Assembly (NCBI GenBank): GCA_014055525.1
Contig: WIAH01000002.1
Span: 124,001-188,000, forward strand
DNA: 64,000 bases
DNA from: Nitrospira sp. CR1.3
Lineage (GTDB): Bacteria; Nitrospirota; Nitrospiria; Nitrospirales; Nitrospiraceae
Direction: 5' to 3'
How positions within the stretch are numbered: the stretch's first letter is position 1; the number at the start of each line of letters is the position of its first letter. A program made the translations under genes and the position numbers. Shown piece by piece: positions 54,254 to 63,259 of this stretch. The notes under the pieces were generated by a model, which had not been told where the DNA came from, searched no databases, and saw only the letters and a program-made list of their open reading frames with translations.

Positions 54254-55540
54254 TCAACCCCGAAGAGGTGACAACCCACAGCCACGCAACGCAGCCTTCA
54301 CCTCTCCGACCAGCATGAGTGACCCAGTCACGCAGACGAGATCTTCGGGAGCCGCCAATCGCTTCGCCAGAGCCAACGCATCGGCGGGGACCATTGCCAT
54401 CGAAGAGACCGGGAGCAAACCGCGCAACTCGCATTGAAGTTCTTGGACTGTGGCGGATCGAGGAAGGTCGGCCTGTGTCAGTACCACATGTTCGGCCACT
54501 CCGCTCAACACTTCGGCAAATCCCCTGTGATCCTTATCACGCATCATTCCCAAGACAAGAATCACTTGGCTCCGCGGATGGGTGCGCCGGAACGACCGCA
54601 GATACTCCGCCAACGCAGCGGCCCCTGCCGGATTGTGGGCGCCGTCGAGGAGAACGGTCGGATGACGTTCGACCGTTTCGAGTCTTCCTTCCCAACGGAC
54701 CGCGGCCAATCCTTCACGCAGAGCTTGTTCGGGCAGATCAATTCGGTTCGCCGCTTCGAGCAGCGCGATCGCACAGGCGGCGTTGTGCATTTGGTGGTCG
54801 CCGATGAGGGCACAGGATAGGCCGGTGTATCGCGCATTCCCGCTCGCATAGTCGAACCGGTCGGACGAGCCCTCGACCCGAAACTCCTCATCTAATCGCC
54901 AAACCTCAGCCGCTCTTTCCTGAGCCGCCTGCTCGATCGTCTGCCGGGCCTCCCCTCGAATTCTGCCCAACACAACCGGAATGTTCGGCTTGATGATGCC
55001 AGCCTTTTCAAATGCGATCGCCGAGGGAGTCGAACCAAGATATTCCTGGTGGTCCATCGCAATCGTCGTGATGGCGCAGGCCATAGGCTGCGCGACATTG
55101 GTGGCATCGAATCGACCACCGAGACCGACCTCCAGAACGGCAATATCCACCTGCGCATCTGAAAAATACTGGAAAGCCATCGCCGTTGCGCATTCAAAGA
55201 ACGTCGGTGAAAGATCTCCGTTTGCGGCCTGCTGGACAACCTCGGTCATCCGCGCCACCTCCAGCTCAGAGATCATCGTCCCGTTGATACGGATTCGCTC
55301 GCGAAACTCAACGAGATGCGGAGAGGTATAGAGACCGACTCGATAGCCCGCCGCCTGCAAGACGGCGGCAGCGATGGCCGCCGTTGAGCCTTTGCCGTTC
55401 GTTCCGGCGATGTGCAGCGTGCGATACCGAGCTTCCGGATTGCCCAGACGATGCATGAGCGCCTGCATCGTTTCGAGACCCAATTTGATGCCGTGTTTCT
55501 GGAGGCCGTACAGATAGGCGACAGCGGCGGAATAGGTCAT
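54254..55540 (-). CDS. folC: Folylpolyglutamate / dihydrofolate synthase FolC
   Basis: A 428-residue Mur-ligase-like enzyme: P-loop GTNGKGST near residue 45, TSPHLVEFRERIRI, and a C-terminal domain with HPTVLLDGAHNPAG. It adds glutamate to dihydropteroate or folates with ATP. It follows accD by 27 bases on the same strand and is immediately followed by lptD, the familiar accD-folC arrangement of many bacteria. Confidence 0.95.
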   Translation of the reverse strand: MTYSAAVAYLYGLQKHGIKLGLETMQALMHRLGNPEARYRTLHIAGTNGKGSTAAIAAAVLQAAGYRVGLYTSPHLVEFRERIRINGTMISELEVARMTEVVQQAANGDLSPTFFECATAMAFQYFSDAQVDIAVLEVGLGGRFDATNVAQPMACAITTIAMDHQEYLGSTPSAIAFEKAGIIKPNIPVVLGRIRGEARQTIEQAAQERAAEVWRLDEEFRVEGSSDRFDYASGNARYTGLSCALIGDHQMHNAACAIALLEAANRIDLPEQALREGLAAVRWEGRLETVERHPTVLLDGAHNPAGAAALAEYLRSFRRTHPRSQVILVLGMMRDKDHRGFAEVLSGVAEHVVLTQADLPRSATVQELQCELRGLLPVSSMAMVPADALALAKRLAAPEDLVCVTGSLMLVGEVKAALRGCGLSPLRG

Positions 55541-55567
55541 GGTGCGCGCCGAGGAGAAGGGGCCCGC

Positions 55568-56404
55568 CTAGAAGTGATTGACGAGGGTGCTCAAGGTTTC
55601 TTTCAATTGTTTGCGTTCGACGATCATGTCGATCATCCCATGTTCCAGGAGAAATTCCGCGCGCTGAAATTGATCCGGAAGCTGCTGTTTGATGGTCTGC
55701 TCGATGACGCGCGGGCCGGCGAAACCGATCAGCGCCTTCGGCTCGGCAATAATGACGTCGCCGAGCATCGCCACGCTCGCCGTCACTCCGCCGAACGTCG
55801 GATCGGCCAACAGGCAAATGAACGGCAATTTGGCCTCGCCCAACTTCGCGACAGCGGCGGAGGTCTTGGCCATTTGCATCAGCGAAAGGATGCCCTCCTG
55901 CATACGGGCTCCGCCGGAGGTGGTCACAAGAATCACCGGTAGTTTGGCTTCCAGAGCCCGATCGATGGCGCGGCATATCTTTTCGCCGACAACGGAGCCC
56001 ATGCTGCCCCCCATAAAGCCGAAATCAAACACGCACAGGGCCACACGCCGGCCGTTGATCACTCCTTCGCCGATGACCATCGCGTCCTTTCTGCCCGTTT
56101 TCTCCTGCTGCGCCTTGACCCGGTCCTTGTACGACTTGGTGTCTTGGAAGTTAAGCGGATCCTGCGGGCCGAGATCAGCGTCCCATTCTTTAAATGTCCC
56201 GAAATCGACTAGGAGCGTGACCCGTTCCGTCACCGAGATGGGAAAATGATAGTCGCACTTCGGGCAGACCTTGTTATTGCGGTCAACTTCCTTGCGGTAG
56301 ACGATTTCGCGGCAATGATTGCACTTCAGCCACATCCCTTCGGCAATTTTTGATCGCTTCGGGCTCTCCGTTTCAGACGACTTCTGCTTTTTGAACCATG
56401 CCAT
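55568..56404 (-). CDS. accD: Acetyl-CoA carboxylase carboxyltransferase subunit beta
   Basis: A 278-residue AccD. The N terminus has a four-Cys zinc ribbon (CNHC and CPKC), followed by the carboxyltransferase fold with [12 protein letters not shown] and [16 protein letters not shown]. It transfers CO2 from biotin to acetyl-CoA in the first step of fatty acid synthesis, with AccA. GGGAGG precedes the ATG of MAWFKKQ, which excludes a longer reading. Neighbour to folC. Confidence 0.97.
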   Translation of the reverse strand: MAWFKKQKSSETESPKRSKIAEGMWLKCNHCREIVYRKEVDRNNKVCPKCDYHFPISVTERVTLLVDFGTFKEWDADLGPQDPLNFQDTKSYKDRVKAQQEKTGRKDAMVIGEGVINGRRVALCVFDFGFMGGSMGSVVGEKICRAIDRALEAKLPVILVTTSGGARMQEGILSLMQMAKTSAAVAKLGEAKLPFICLLADPTFGGVTASVAMLGDVIIAEPKALIGFAGPRVIEQTIKQQLPDQFQRAEFLLEHGMIDMIVERKQLKETLSTLVNHF

Positions 56405-56516
56405 AATGCATCCCTCCCAGGATGCCGCGTTCATCAAAATATGGCAGCGGAGAATACCACAGCTGATCGATTGACGCACGTAGTTTCCCGCGTCAACAGA
56501 GCCGCGGAGTCGCCGG

Positions 56517-57224
56517 CTAAAGTGGGTGTGCGCCCATGGCGATGTGGATCAGCATGGAAAGTCCCAATCCGATGCTGCCGAGGCTGGCAAGTCCCTGAAC
56601 GGCAAGTAGAACCGGGCGCCCGATCGAAAGGGACCACACCACCGGCAAGCTCAACGCCAGTCCGATCAGTACCATCCCAATGATCGATCCTAGACCGAAG
56701 ACGGCGATGTACCCGAGTCCCTGCGGGATTGTGTGCGAGGAAGACAGTACGACGAGCAACAGCGCCGCAGACCCGGCCATCCCGTGCGCCATTCCGATGC
56801 AAAGCGGCTTGATGGATTCGCGCCACCAATGGGGATGTCCGTGACCGGAGGTCATCGCATGGCTGTGCAAATGGATGTGCTGCTTCCCGTCGTGATCATG
56901 GCGATGCAGGTGCCAGCGTTCCCGTACCAGCTTGACTCCAAGCATACCGCCAAGCACGACCAGCATGACCCCCACCGCACATTCAGCTCCGACCGCAAGC
57001 GGTTCCGGGATCGACACCTGCAGCATCAAAACCAGCGCTCCCACCAAGAGGAGCACCAGTGTATGCCCAAGTCCCCAACTAAATCCGATCAGGCCTGACG
57101 CACTCCAGGAAGGCCGCTCTGCGAGAACGGTTGAAACAGCGGCAATGTGGTCCGTATCCAGAGCGTGGCGAAGCCCCAGCACAAAACCAAGACTCAACAC
57201 AGTCAAATAGGAGGGTTCAGCCAT
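56517..57224 (-). CDS. NiCoT/UreH-type nickel-cobalt transporter family protein
   Basis: About 235 residues with six membrane segments. The first helix contains HALDTDH, the metal-binding H-x4-DH signature of nickel-cobalt permeases. A cytoplasmic or loop segment is very His-rich ([19 protein letters not shown]), as in NiCoT relatives. The helix with [16 protein letters not shown] also fits. Nickel supply for hydrogenase or urease, or cobalt, is plausible; neither enzyme is in the window. Start ATG 57224 chosen over longer readings. Confidence 0.82.
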   Translation of the reverse strand: MAEPSYLTVLSLGFVLGLRHALDTDHIAAVSTVLAERPSWSASGLIGFSWGLGHTLVLLLVGALVLMLQVSIPEPLAVGAECAVGVMLVVLGGMLGVKLVRERWHLHRHDHDGKQHIHLHSHAMTSGHGHPHWWRESIKPLCIGMAHGMAGSAALLLVVLSSSHTIPQGLGYIAVFGLGSIIGMVLIGLALSLPVVWSLSIGRPVLLAVQGLASLGSIGLGLSMLIHIAMGAHPL

Positions 57225-57268
57225 GAAGCATGGACCATAGAGGTGCGGGAAGGAATCACTCGTCGGAT

Positions 57269-58333
57269 TCAACCACCTCGAGCGTGCATTTCAAGATGTG
57301 GATCTTCGCGTAACCGGTCAATCCCGATCAGGCCGGCTTCGCGCGGGCCGACTCGCTCAAGAGCCTTGCGCTCTTCCGCGCCCCGGTCGCGTCTGGCCTC
57401 CCATCCCGCACGAATGAACGCGCGCATGTCGTCCGCCGAAAGCCCGTCTCGAAGAGGCTTCCGAAGATCCGTCCCGGCGGTGGCATAGAGACAGCGATAC
57501 CACATGCCGTCGGCCGTCACTCGACTGCGATCGCAGGTCGAACAAAACGGCGTCGTCGTCGAGGGAATAATTCCGAATGTCGCGCCGTCAGGCAGGCGGA
57601 ATCGCTGGGCCGGAGCCGAACCCCGTTCGGGAATCGGGTCGATGGCCCCGTAGTGCCTCCCGAGCGTCTCCAACATCGCGGCCCGTGACAATACTTTATG
57701 GGGAGACCACTCATTCGCGCCGCCGACATCCATGTATTCGATAAACCTGACTTCGGCATGATAGTGCCTGCCGAATTCGATGAGAGCCACCAACTCATCG
57801 TCGTTGAATCCGCGGAGCGCGACCGTATCAAGTTTCAATCCCGTGAATCCCGTCCGGCCGACAGATTCGATTCCCTCAAGCACGCGAGCATGTTCGTCAC
57901 GGCGGGTCAATTGACGAAATCGTTCCGGCCTCAATGTATCCAGGCTGACCGTGACGCGGTGCAATCCGGCTTCATACAGCGATTGAATTTGATCGGCCAG
58001 CAGAATGCCGTTTGTCGTCAGTGCAATCTCGGTAATCTGTCGGTTCTGCAGCAAGAGACGAATCAGTCGGGGCAAGTCGCGGCGAAGCAGCGGCTCTCCT
58101 CCCGTCAATCGGACTTTGTCCACGCCTAAGTCCGTAAAATAGCCGGTCAATGTCGCCATCTCCTCGAACGAGAGAAGATTCTCGCGGGGCAACCAGACAT
58201 AGTTCTCTTCCGGCATGCAATAGTTGCAACGGAGATTGCAGCGATCCGTCACCGACAACCGCAGACTCCGCAGCGGTCGCCCAAACGCATCGGAGACTGT
58301 TGGAAGAGAGTCGCTCTCCATGATCCTATTCAT
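57269..58333 (-). CDS. moaA: Cyclic pyranopterin GTP 3',8-cyclase MoaA
   Basis: A 354-residue radical SAM enzyme. The SAM-binding CNLRCNYC motif is near residue 33, and the C-terminal second cluster reads FCSTCDRSRVTADGMWYRCL. The chain ends in ARGG, the Gly-Gly tail needed for MoaA. It converts GTP toward cPMP with MoaC (59.2 kb). A structured repeat separates it from moaDE. ATG 58333 or 58321 may be the start. Confidence 0.95.
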   Translation of the reverse strand: MNRIMESDSLPTVSDAFGRPLRSLRLSVTDRCNLRCNYCMPEENYVWLPRENLLSFEEMATLTGYFTDLGVDKVRLTGGEPLLRRDLPRLIRLLLQNRQITEIALTTNGILLADQIQSLYEAGLHRVTVSLDTLRPERFRQLTRRDEHARVLEGIESVGRTGFTGLKLDTVALRGFNDDELVALIEFGRHYHAEVRFIEYMDVGGANEWSPHKVLSRAAMLETLGRHYGAIDPIPERGSAPAQRFRLPDGATFGIIPSTTTPFCSTCDRSRVTADGMWYRCLYATAGTDLRKPLRDGLSADDMRAFIRAGWEARRDRGAEERKALERVGPREAGLIGIDRLREDPHLEMHARGG

Positions 58334-58341
58334 TAGGTCTA

Positions 58342-58462
58342 GGGATGGTCAAAATGGTGTCCGGCAAGGCCACAGCGAGTGAAAGGCTGAGTCGTACGTT
58401 GTTTGGTACGTCGAGGCCTTGAGCGATGCGAGAACGCTGCTGGACGCCATCTTCACCATCCT
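58342..58462. repeat. Structured interspersed repeat, copy B (between moaDE and moaA)
   Basis: About 121 bp. The ends GGATGGT and ACCATCC pair, as do the adjacent arms. Inside are GGCCACAGCGAG, an AAGGCC/GGCCTT stem, CGTAC/GTACG and GCGAGAAC with GCTGGA. The outer arm has a G-C pair where copy A has A-T, a compensatory change. It starts about 9 bases upstream of moaA and ends just beyond the moaDE stop. Confidence 0.75.
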
Positions 58463-58464
58463 CA

Positions 58465-59163
58465 TTAGGGGTGCTCTTCCACCCAGACCTCTCCGCTCGG
58501 CGTATGCTCAAGCTTCCAGATCGGGGTGATTTGCTTCAATTCATCAATCGCCCACTTGCAGGCGCGGAACGCTTCTGCTCGATGCTCGGCCCCTGCGACG
58601 ATCAGCACGATGTTCTCTCCGATCGCAATTTCGCCATAGCGATGAACGATCAACAACTCGAGGATATCGAAATCTTTCAGCGCGCGCTCGCGAATCTCGC
58701 GGAGCTTCTTCTGCGCCATCCCCTCGTAGTGCTCAAAGGTAATGCCGTCGACATCCCTCCCCTTCGATCGGTCACGCGCCGTTCCCAGGAAGATTGAGAT
58801 GCCGCCGATCCGTTTCGATCGGTTCCGCACACGGTTGATTTCCGCATCGACCGAAAAGTCTTCGCGCTGGACACGAACGAACTGAGTCTCATCGATTGTC
58901 TGTTCCATCGGTGCTCCGCCTGCAAACGGGGGTAACAGGGCTATTTCATCTCCGTCCGCGATCTTTGTCTCTTCATGCGCAATTTCCTGGTTCACCGATA
59001 CGAGGATTTTCTTCTTATGAATCAACTCGCCGATCATGGGATAGCGCTCGTCGACGAGCCCGACCAAATCCTTCACGCATTGGCCGTTCTCAAGCGCCAA
59101 TGACAGGGAGGCTTGATTCCCTGCCAGCGACTTCGTCATCCCGAATAACCTGACTGTAACCAT
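58465..59163 (-). CDS. moaE: MoaD-MoaE fusion (molybdopterin synthase)
   Basis: About 232 residues. The first 84 are MoaD (beta-grasp, ending LLPPFAGGAP) and the rest MoaE with FLGTARDRSKG, FEHYEGMAQKK, VHRYGEI, AEHRAEAF and PIWKLEHTPSGE, covering the catalytic Lys region. Molybdopterin synthase inserts two sulfurs into cPMP. MoaD must end in a free Gly-Gly to be activated, but here the GG is internal. The fused MoaX of mycobacteria is reported to be cleaved there. AGGGAG precedes the ATG. Confidence 0.9.
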   Translation of the reverse strand: MVTVRLFGMTKSLAGNQASLSLALENGQCVKDLVGLVDERYPMIGELIHKKKILVSVNQEIAHEETKIADGDEIALLPPFAGGAPMEQTIDETQFVRVQREDFSVDAEINRVRNRSKRIGGISIFLGTARDRSKGRDVDGITFEHYEGMAQKKLREIRERALKDFDILELLIVHRYGEIAIGENIVLIVAGAEHRAEAFRACKWAIDELKQITPIWKLEHTPSGEVWVEEHP

Positions 59164-59189
59164 CTTCTCCCTATATCTTGACCTGAAGC

Positions 59190-59684
59190 TCAACCTTCCC
59201 TACTGTAAGTTCCTGATTTCCCACCTGATTTCGACAGCAGCGCCACATTGCTGAAACTCATCCCCCGATCGATCGCTTTACACATGTCGTAGATCGTCAG
59301 CGCCGCGACTGATACCGCTGTCATGGCTTCCATTTCGACACCGGTCGGACCGGTCGTCTTGGCCGTTGCCGTGATCGTGATCGAACAGCGTCCTTTCAGA
59401 TCCGGCTGCGGTTCTTCTTTGAATGAAATATCGACGCTGACGAGCAAGATGGGGTGGCACATCGGGATGAGGTCCGGTGTCTTCTTCGCCCCCATCACTC
59501 CGGCAACCTGAGCGACGGCAAGGACATCGCCCTTGGCGATCTTGCCACGTTGAATGTTTTCGAGAGTTTCCGGCTGGAGAAAGACTGTGGCTTGCGCCGT
59601 CGCGATCCGTTCGGTCGAATCCTTCGCGGACACATCGACCATCCGGGCCCGTCCCGACTCGTTGAAGTGCGTAAACTCAGCCAT
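59190..59684 (-). CDS. moaC: Cyclic pyranopterin monophosphate synthase MoaC
   Basis: A 164-residue MoaC: N-terminal [15 protein letters not shown] with the catalytic region, and [23 protein letters not shown]. Together with MoaA it makes cPMP, the first molybdenum cofactor intermediate. GAGG precedes the ATG. The stop is 26 bases from the moaDE start, so moaC, moaDE and moaA probably form one operon interrupted by the structured repeat. Confidence 0.96.
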   Translation of the reverse strand: MAEFTHFNESGRARMVDVSAKDSTERIATAQATVFLQPETLENIQRGKIAKGDVLAVAQVAGVMGAKKTPDLIPMCHPILLVSVDISFKEEPQPDLKGRCSITITATAKTTGPTGVEMEAMTAVSVAALTIYDMCKAIDRGMSFSNVALLSKSGGKSGTYSREG

Positions 59685-59911
59685 TTTCCTCGCGGAATCA
59701 GCCGGTTAGGTTGCGCCAGTCGGTCATTATAGGAGCCGGCGAAAAGAGGAGTCAAGGGAGGGAATTTCAAGGAAGGACTGCCAGAACGCTCCTAAGCTCC
59801 AGTTCGACCGTACAAGCGGTATTGATAGCGGATCTTGAGCCCAGCCAGATAAACGCTCTCCGTAGCAGCGCAGCATATGGAGTTACCGGTAGCTCTTCCT
59901 CCTTCGATTGG

Positions 59912-59941
59912 TTGACACCCTGAAATCCAATCCAGGACAAT
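59912..59941 (+). promoter_or_regulatory. Candidate promoter giving a leaderless folB transcript
   Basis: TTGACA (59912, perfect -35) and GACAAT (59936, four of six -10 bases) are separated by 18 bases. Transcription would begin near 59948, almost at the A of the ATG at 59949. No ribosome site of usual spacing lies before that ATG, which fits a leaderless message. Not verified. Confidence 0.35.
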
Positions 59942-59948
59942 GTGATTG

Positions 59949-60899
59949 ATGGCCAACAAGATCGTGATCGAGCGGCTGGAATTTCAAGGGCGGTGCGGTG
60001 TCACGCCGGAAGAACGCCACCATCCGCAGCGATTGGCGATCGACCTGGAGTTGGAAGTTGATACCGCGCCTGCGGCCTCATCGGACCACATCGCCGATAC
60101 GGTGGACTATGCTAGGGTCATTGACCGGATCGCGTCATTGGGAGCGGCCGAGAATTGCGCGCTGCTCGAGACGTTTGCCGAGCGGCTGCTCGCAGCGCTC
60201 TTCGCCGAATACCCGATTGAGCGCGCCAAGCTCTGGCTGAGAAAGCTCGAACCTCCGCTCTCGCATATGACCGGATCGGTCGGGATCAAGGTCGACCGGG
60301 TACGGGCGGCCTATCCGAATCACAGCCAGGATCCCGCCCCATCCCGCTTTCTGACGCAATATGTGGGCCGCCTCCCAAAAGGCCGCGCGCTCGACGTCGC
60401 CTCTGGAAGCGGTCGGCACGCCCTGTACCTGGCGAGCCTCGGCTTCGAGGTGGAGGCGATCGATCGTGACGCCGAGGCCCTGTTCAAGCTGGCGACGACA
60501 GCGAAACATCGTAATCTTCCTAATCTGACGGTGAAAACCGTGGACCTCGAGCGCGCCACCGACGAACGGCAGGAGTTCCCGGCGAACAGCTATGACGTCA
60601 TCGTCGTGTCTTTCTATTTACATCGCCCGCTGTTTCCATGGATCGTCGAGGCCTTAAGGCCGAACGGCGTCTTGCTCTACGAAACCTTCACGATCGAGAA
60701 CTACTTCCGCCATCGCCATCCCCGGCGCTGGGAATTCTGTCTCGCGCACAATGAACTGCTTCGGCTGACTTCGGCCCTGCGAGTGCTTTCGTATGACGAA
60801 GGCGAGCACGACGCAGGCTCCGGCAGGGGATCGGTATTCACCGCTCAACTGCTCGCCCAGAAGGCCGGTCCGACACACTCGACTTCCGAGTCGCCATGA
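59949..60899 (+). CDS. folB: FolB (dihydroneopterin aldolase) fused to SAM-dependent methyltransferase
   Basis: About 316 residues. Residues 1-118 form FolB (FQGRCGVTPEERHHPQR, then LRKLEPPLSHM with the Lys of the active site). Residues about 130-300 are a class I methyltransferase: LDVASGSGRHALYLASLGFEV (SAM-binding loop), VEAIDRD, and VIVVSFYLHRPLF. FolB makes 6-hydroxymethyl-dihydropterin for folate; the methyltransferase resembles TehB-type enzymes. Its substrate is unknown and the fusion is unusual. ATG 59949 follows no strong ribosome site. The stop overlaps the next gene. Confidence 0.85.
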   Translation: MANKIVIERLEFQGRCGVTPEERHHPQRLAIDLELEVDTAPAASSDHIADTVDYARVIDRIASLGAAENCALLETFAERLLAALFAEYPIERAKLWLRKLEPPLSHMTGSVGIKVDRVRAAYPNHSQDPAPSRFLTQYVGRLPKGRALDVASGSGRHALYLASLGFEVEAIDRDAEALFKLATTAKHRNLPNLTVKTVDLERATDERQEFPANSYDVIVVSFYLHRPLFPWIVEALRPNGVLLYETFTIENYFRHRHPRRWEFCLAHNELLRLTSALRVLSYDEGEHDAGSGRGSVFTAQLLAQKAGPTHSTSESP

Positions 60900-61744
60900 G
60901 TCGGATCGATCTCCACCTCCATACGACGCATTCGGATGGGAGCTTGCGTCCCTCCGAAGTCTTGACGCTCGCCAAGGCCGCACAGGTCACGGCCCTCGCG
61001 ATCACCGATCACGACATTACGGCAGGACTTCCCGAAGCCCTGACCACCGGCGAGGCACTTGGAATCGAAGTGATCCCCGGCGTGGAGGTCAGCTCGTTCG
61101 ATGGAAAGAGCGAGCTGCACATCCTCGGCTACTGCATGAACTGGCAGGATCCTCTGTTCGACAGCCGCCTCGCGGCGTTGCGCGCAAGCCGCCACCGCCG
61201 CAATCCGCTGATCATCGAACGGCTTCGCGCCGCCGGCTTGGACGTGACGTACGAGGAAGTGCGCGCGCTGGCCGGCACAGACTCCGTGGGACGACCCCAT
61301 ATCGCCCAGCTGCTCATGAACAAGCGCTACGTCACTTCTGCGAAAGACGCGTTCGATCGCTACCTGGCGGAAGGCCGCCCCGCCTATGTGGCGCGGGAAC
61401 TGCCGACTCCGGCTGAAGCGATCGGTTGGATCAGAGAGGCCAAAGGAGTGGCTGTGCTGGCCCATCCGACCTGGGTCAAGGAGTCGGGCGAAGGGTTGAA
61501 AGCCTGCGTGACAGCCCTCAAGGAAGCGGGGTTGGGCGGCATCGAAGTCCACTACAGCACCCATACGAAAGCGCAGACGTCCAGCTATCTTGAGCTGGGC
61601 AGACAATTGAATCTCCTCATCACCGGCGGCAGCGATTTTCACGGCGTCACCAAGCCCGACATCGACGTCGGCAGAGGACGCGGAGATCTCAAAGTCAACC
61701 CGCAGCTCCTCGTCCCGCTGAAGGAGGCGGCCGCCAGGTTATGA
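60896..61744 (+). CDS. PHP-domain phosphoesterase (RNase AM/YciV-like)
   Basis: A 282-residue PHP protein with metal-site motifs HLHTTHSDGS, TDHD, and GGSDFHG. Relatives hydrolyse 3',5'-nucleotide bisphosphates or trim RNA 5' ends (RNase AM/YciV). The ATG overlaps the folB stop (ATGA). The exact substrate cannot be told from sequence. Confidence 0.88.
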   Translation: MSRIDLHLHTTHSDGSLRPSEVLTLAKAAQVTALAITDHDITAGLPEALTTGEALGIEVIPGVEVSSFDGKSELHILGYCMNWQDPLFDSRLAALRASRHRRNPLIIERLRAAGLDVTYEEVRALAGTDSVGRPHIAQLLMNKRYVTSAKDAFDRYLAEGRPAYVARELPTPAEAIGWIREAKGVAVLAHPTWVKESGEGLKACVTALKEAGLGGIEVHYSTHTKAQTSSYLELGRQLNLLITGGSDFHGVTKPDIDVGRGRGDLKVNPQLLVPLKEAAARL

Positions 61745-61847
61745 GGCAGCCCGCCATTCCTGAGTCGACATGTTTCCCCCAATTCATTGACTCTCCAACT
61801 CGTTCCGTTACACTGAGACCGATTCACCACAACCGAGATCGCATCCC

Positions 61848-63248
61848 ATGTCGAAGGCCTGGAACTGGGTGGTTCCACATATTGTCGGCATCCTGGCAGC
61901 TCTGCTCGCAGGCCCGATACTCAGCAGCCTGACGGTCATCCAGACCTACGCCATTCCATCGCTTTCGTTGAATGGAGCGGCCGCCGTCCGTCTGGTCGCC
62001 GACATCGTTGCGCTCGCCTTGCTCCTCTCACTTGCTGTCAATGCCTTTAGAGAAATCCCGGATAACGGTCGTGGCTCAAGCTTTCTCCGGCGCATCGTGC
62101 TCCCGCTTGCCGTCCTGATTGTCGTCATTTACGGAGACAAAGCGCTGCGCGGTATCGGCTTCCCGCTTGTGGAGCGGATCGGCCTCACCCACTATCTCTG
62201 GACGTACTCCTTCGCGATAGTCGCATCGGGCCTCTGGCTCACCGCGATGTGGCTGAGCAACCTCGGATCGCTTCGGGAAACGTTCTCTCCTGTCCGGGCT
62301 GTTAAGCGCCAGGGTTTGCGTCAGCCACCTGTGGAAGAAGAAGGAGAGACGGACAGCAGCGGGGAACTCAACGCGGCCCCAAAGGACAGCGCGGCCGCTG
62401 CCTTGCCGATCGGTGCGCCGCCCGCGATGCTGGGCCGCTACAAGGTTCTCAAAGAGCTCGGACGCGGCGCTATGGGTGTCGTGTACCTCGGAAAGGATCC
62501 GACGATCCAACGATTCGTGGCGATCAAAACCATGCGGCTGGATCAGATCGACGACAGCGAGAAATTGCAGGAAGTCAAAGCCCGATTTTTCCGCGAAGCG
62601 GAATCCGCCGGCCGACTGTCGCATCCCAACATCGTCACTATCTACGACGCGGGCGAACAGGACGACCTCGGCTACATTGCGATGGAAGTGCTGGAGGGGA
62701 ATTCGCTCAAGCAGTGGTCGCGCCAACCCAACCTGATGCCGGTGGCCGACGTCGTCCAAGTCCTTACGACGGTGGCGGAGGCTCTTGATCACGCCCACCA
62801 GCAGGGCGTAGTCCACCGCGACGTCAAGCCGGCCAACATCATGCTGACCAAAGACCGGCTGGTCAAGGTGATGGATTTCGGGATCGCCAAGACGGCTTCG
62901 AGCAGCAGGACTCAAACGGATATGGTCCTGGGAACCCCGACTTATATGTCGCCGGAACAAATCTCCGGCAAGAAGGTGGACGGCCGTTCCGACATCTTTT
63001 CGCTCGGTGTGGTCTTGTTCGAACTGCTCACGGGACGGCCGCCGTTTACCGCGGACAACCTTTCAGCCCTCCTTTTCGCGATTGCCCATCAGCCCCATCC
63101 TCCCTTGAACTCCGTCCGCAAGGACCTCCCGCCGATGTTCCAAGAAGTGCTCGACCGCGCGCTGCAGAAGGAACTGCCGCAACGATACCGCCGCGCGGGA
63201 GAATTCGCCCAGGACCTGCGCGCCTGCCTCCAAAGCCTCGCAGCCTGA
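61848..63248 (+). CDS. Membrane-bound Ser/Thr protein kinase with N-terminal membrane domain
   Basis: A 466-residue protein. The first 165 residues hold four predicted membrane helices. The kinase follows (about 200-465): glycine loop LGRGAMGVVYLG, VAIK with the ATP Lys, HRDVKPANIM catalytic loop, DFGIAK, and GTPTYMSPEQ. This order is inverted from usual receptor kinases, where the kinase comes first. It would phosphorylate Ser/Thr proteins. Directly followed by a PP2C phosphatase. The ATG lacks a clear ribosome site. Confidence 0.88.
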   Translation: MSKAWNWVVPHIVGILAALLAGPILSSLTVIQTYAIPSLSLNGAAAVRLVADIVALALLLSLAVNAFREIPDNGRGSSFLRRIVLPLAVLIVVIYGDKALRGIGFPLVERIGLTHYLWTYSFAIVASGLWLTAMWLSNLGSLRETFSPVRAVKRQGLRQPPVEEEGETDSSGELNAAPKDSAAAALPIGAPPAMLGRYKVLKELGRGAMGVVYLGKDPTIQRFVAIKTMRLDQIDDSEKLQEVKARFFREAESAGRLSHPNIVTIYDAGEQDDLGYIAMEVLEGNSLKQWSRQPNLMPVADVVQVLTTVAEALDHAHQQGVVHRDVKPANIMLTKDRLVKVMDFGIAKTASSSRTQTDMVLGTPTYMSPEQISGKKVDGRSDIFSLGVVLFELLTGRPPFTADNLSALLFAIAHQPHPPLNSVRKDLPPMFQEVLDRALQKELPQRYRRAGEFAQDLRACLQSLAA

Positions 63249-63259
63249 ACTGGAGCTCT

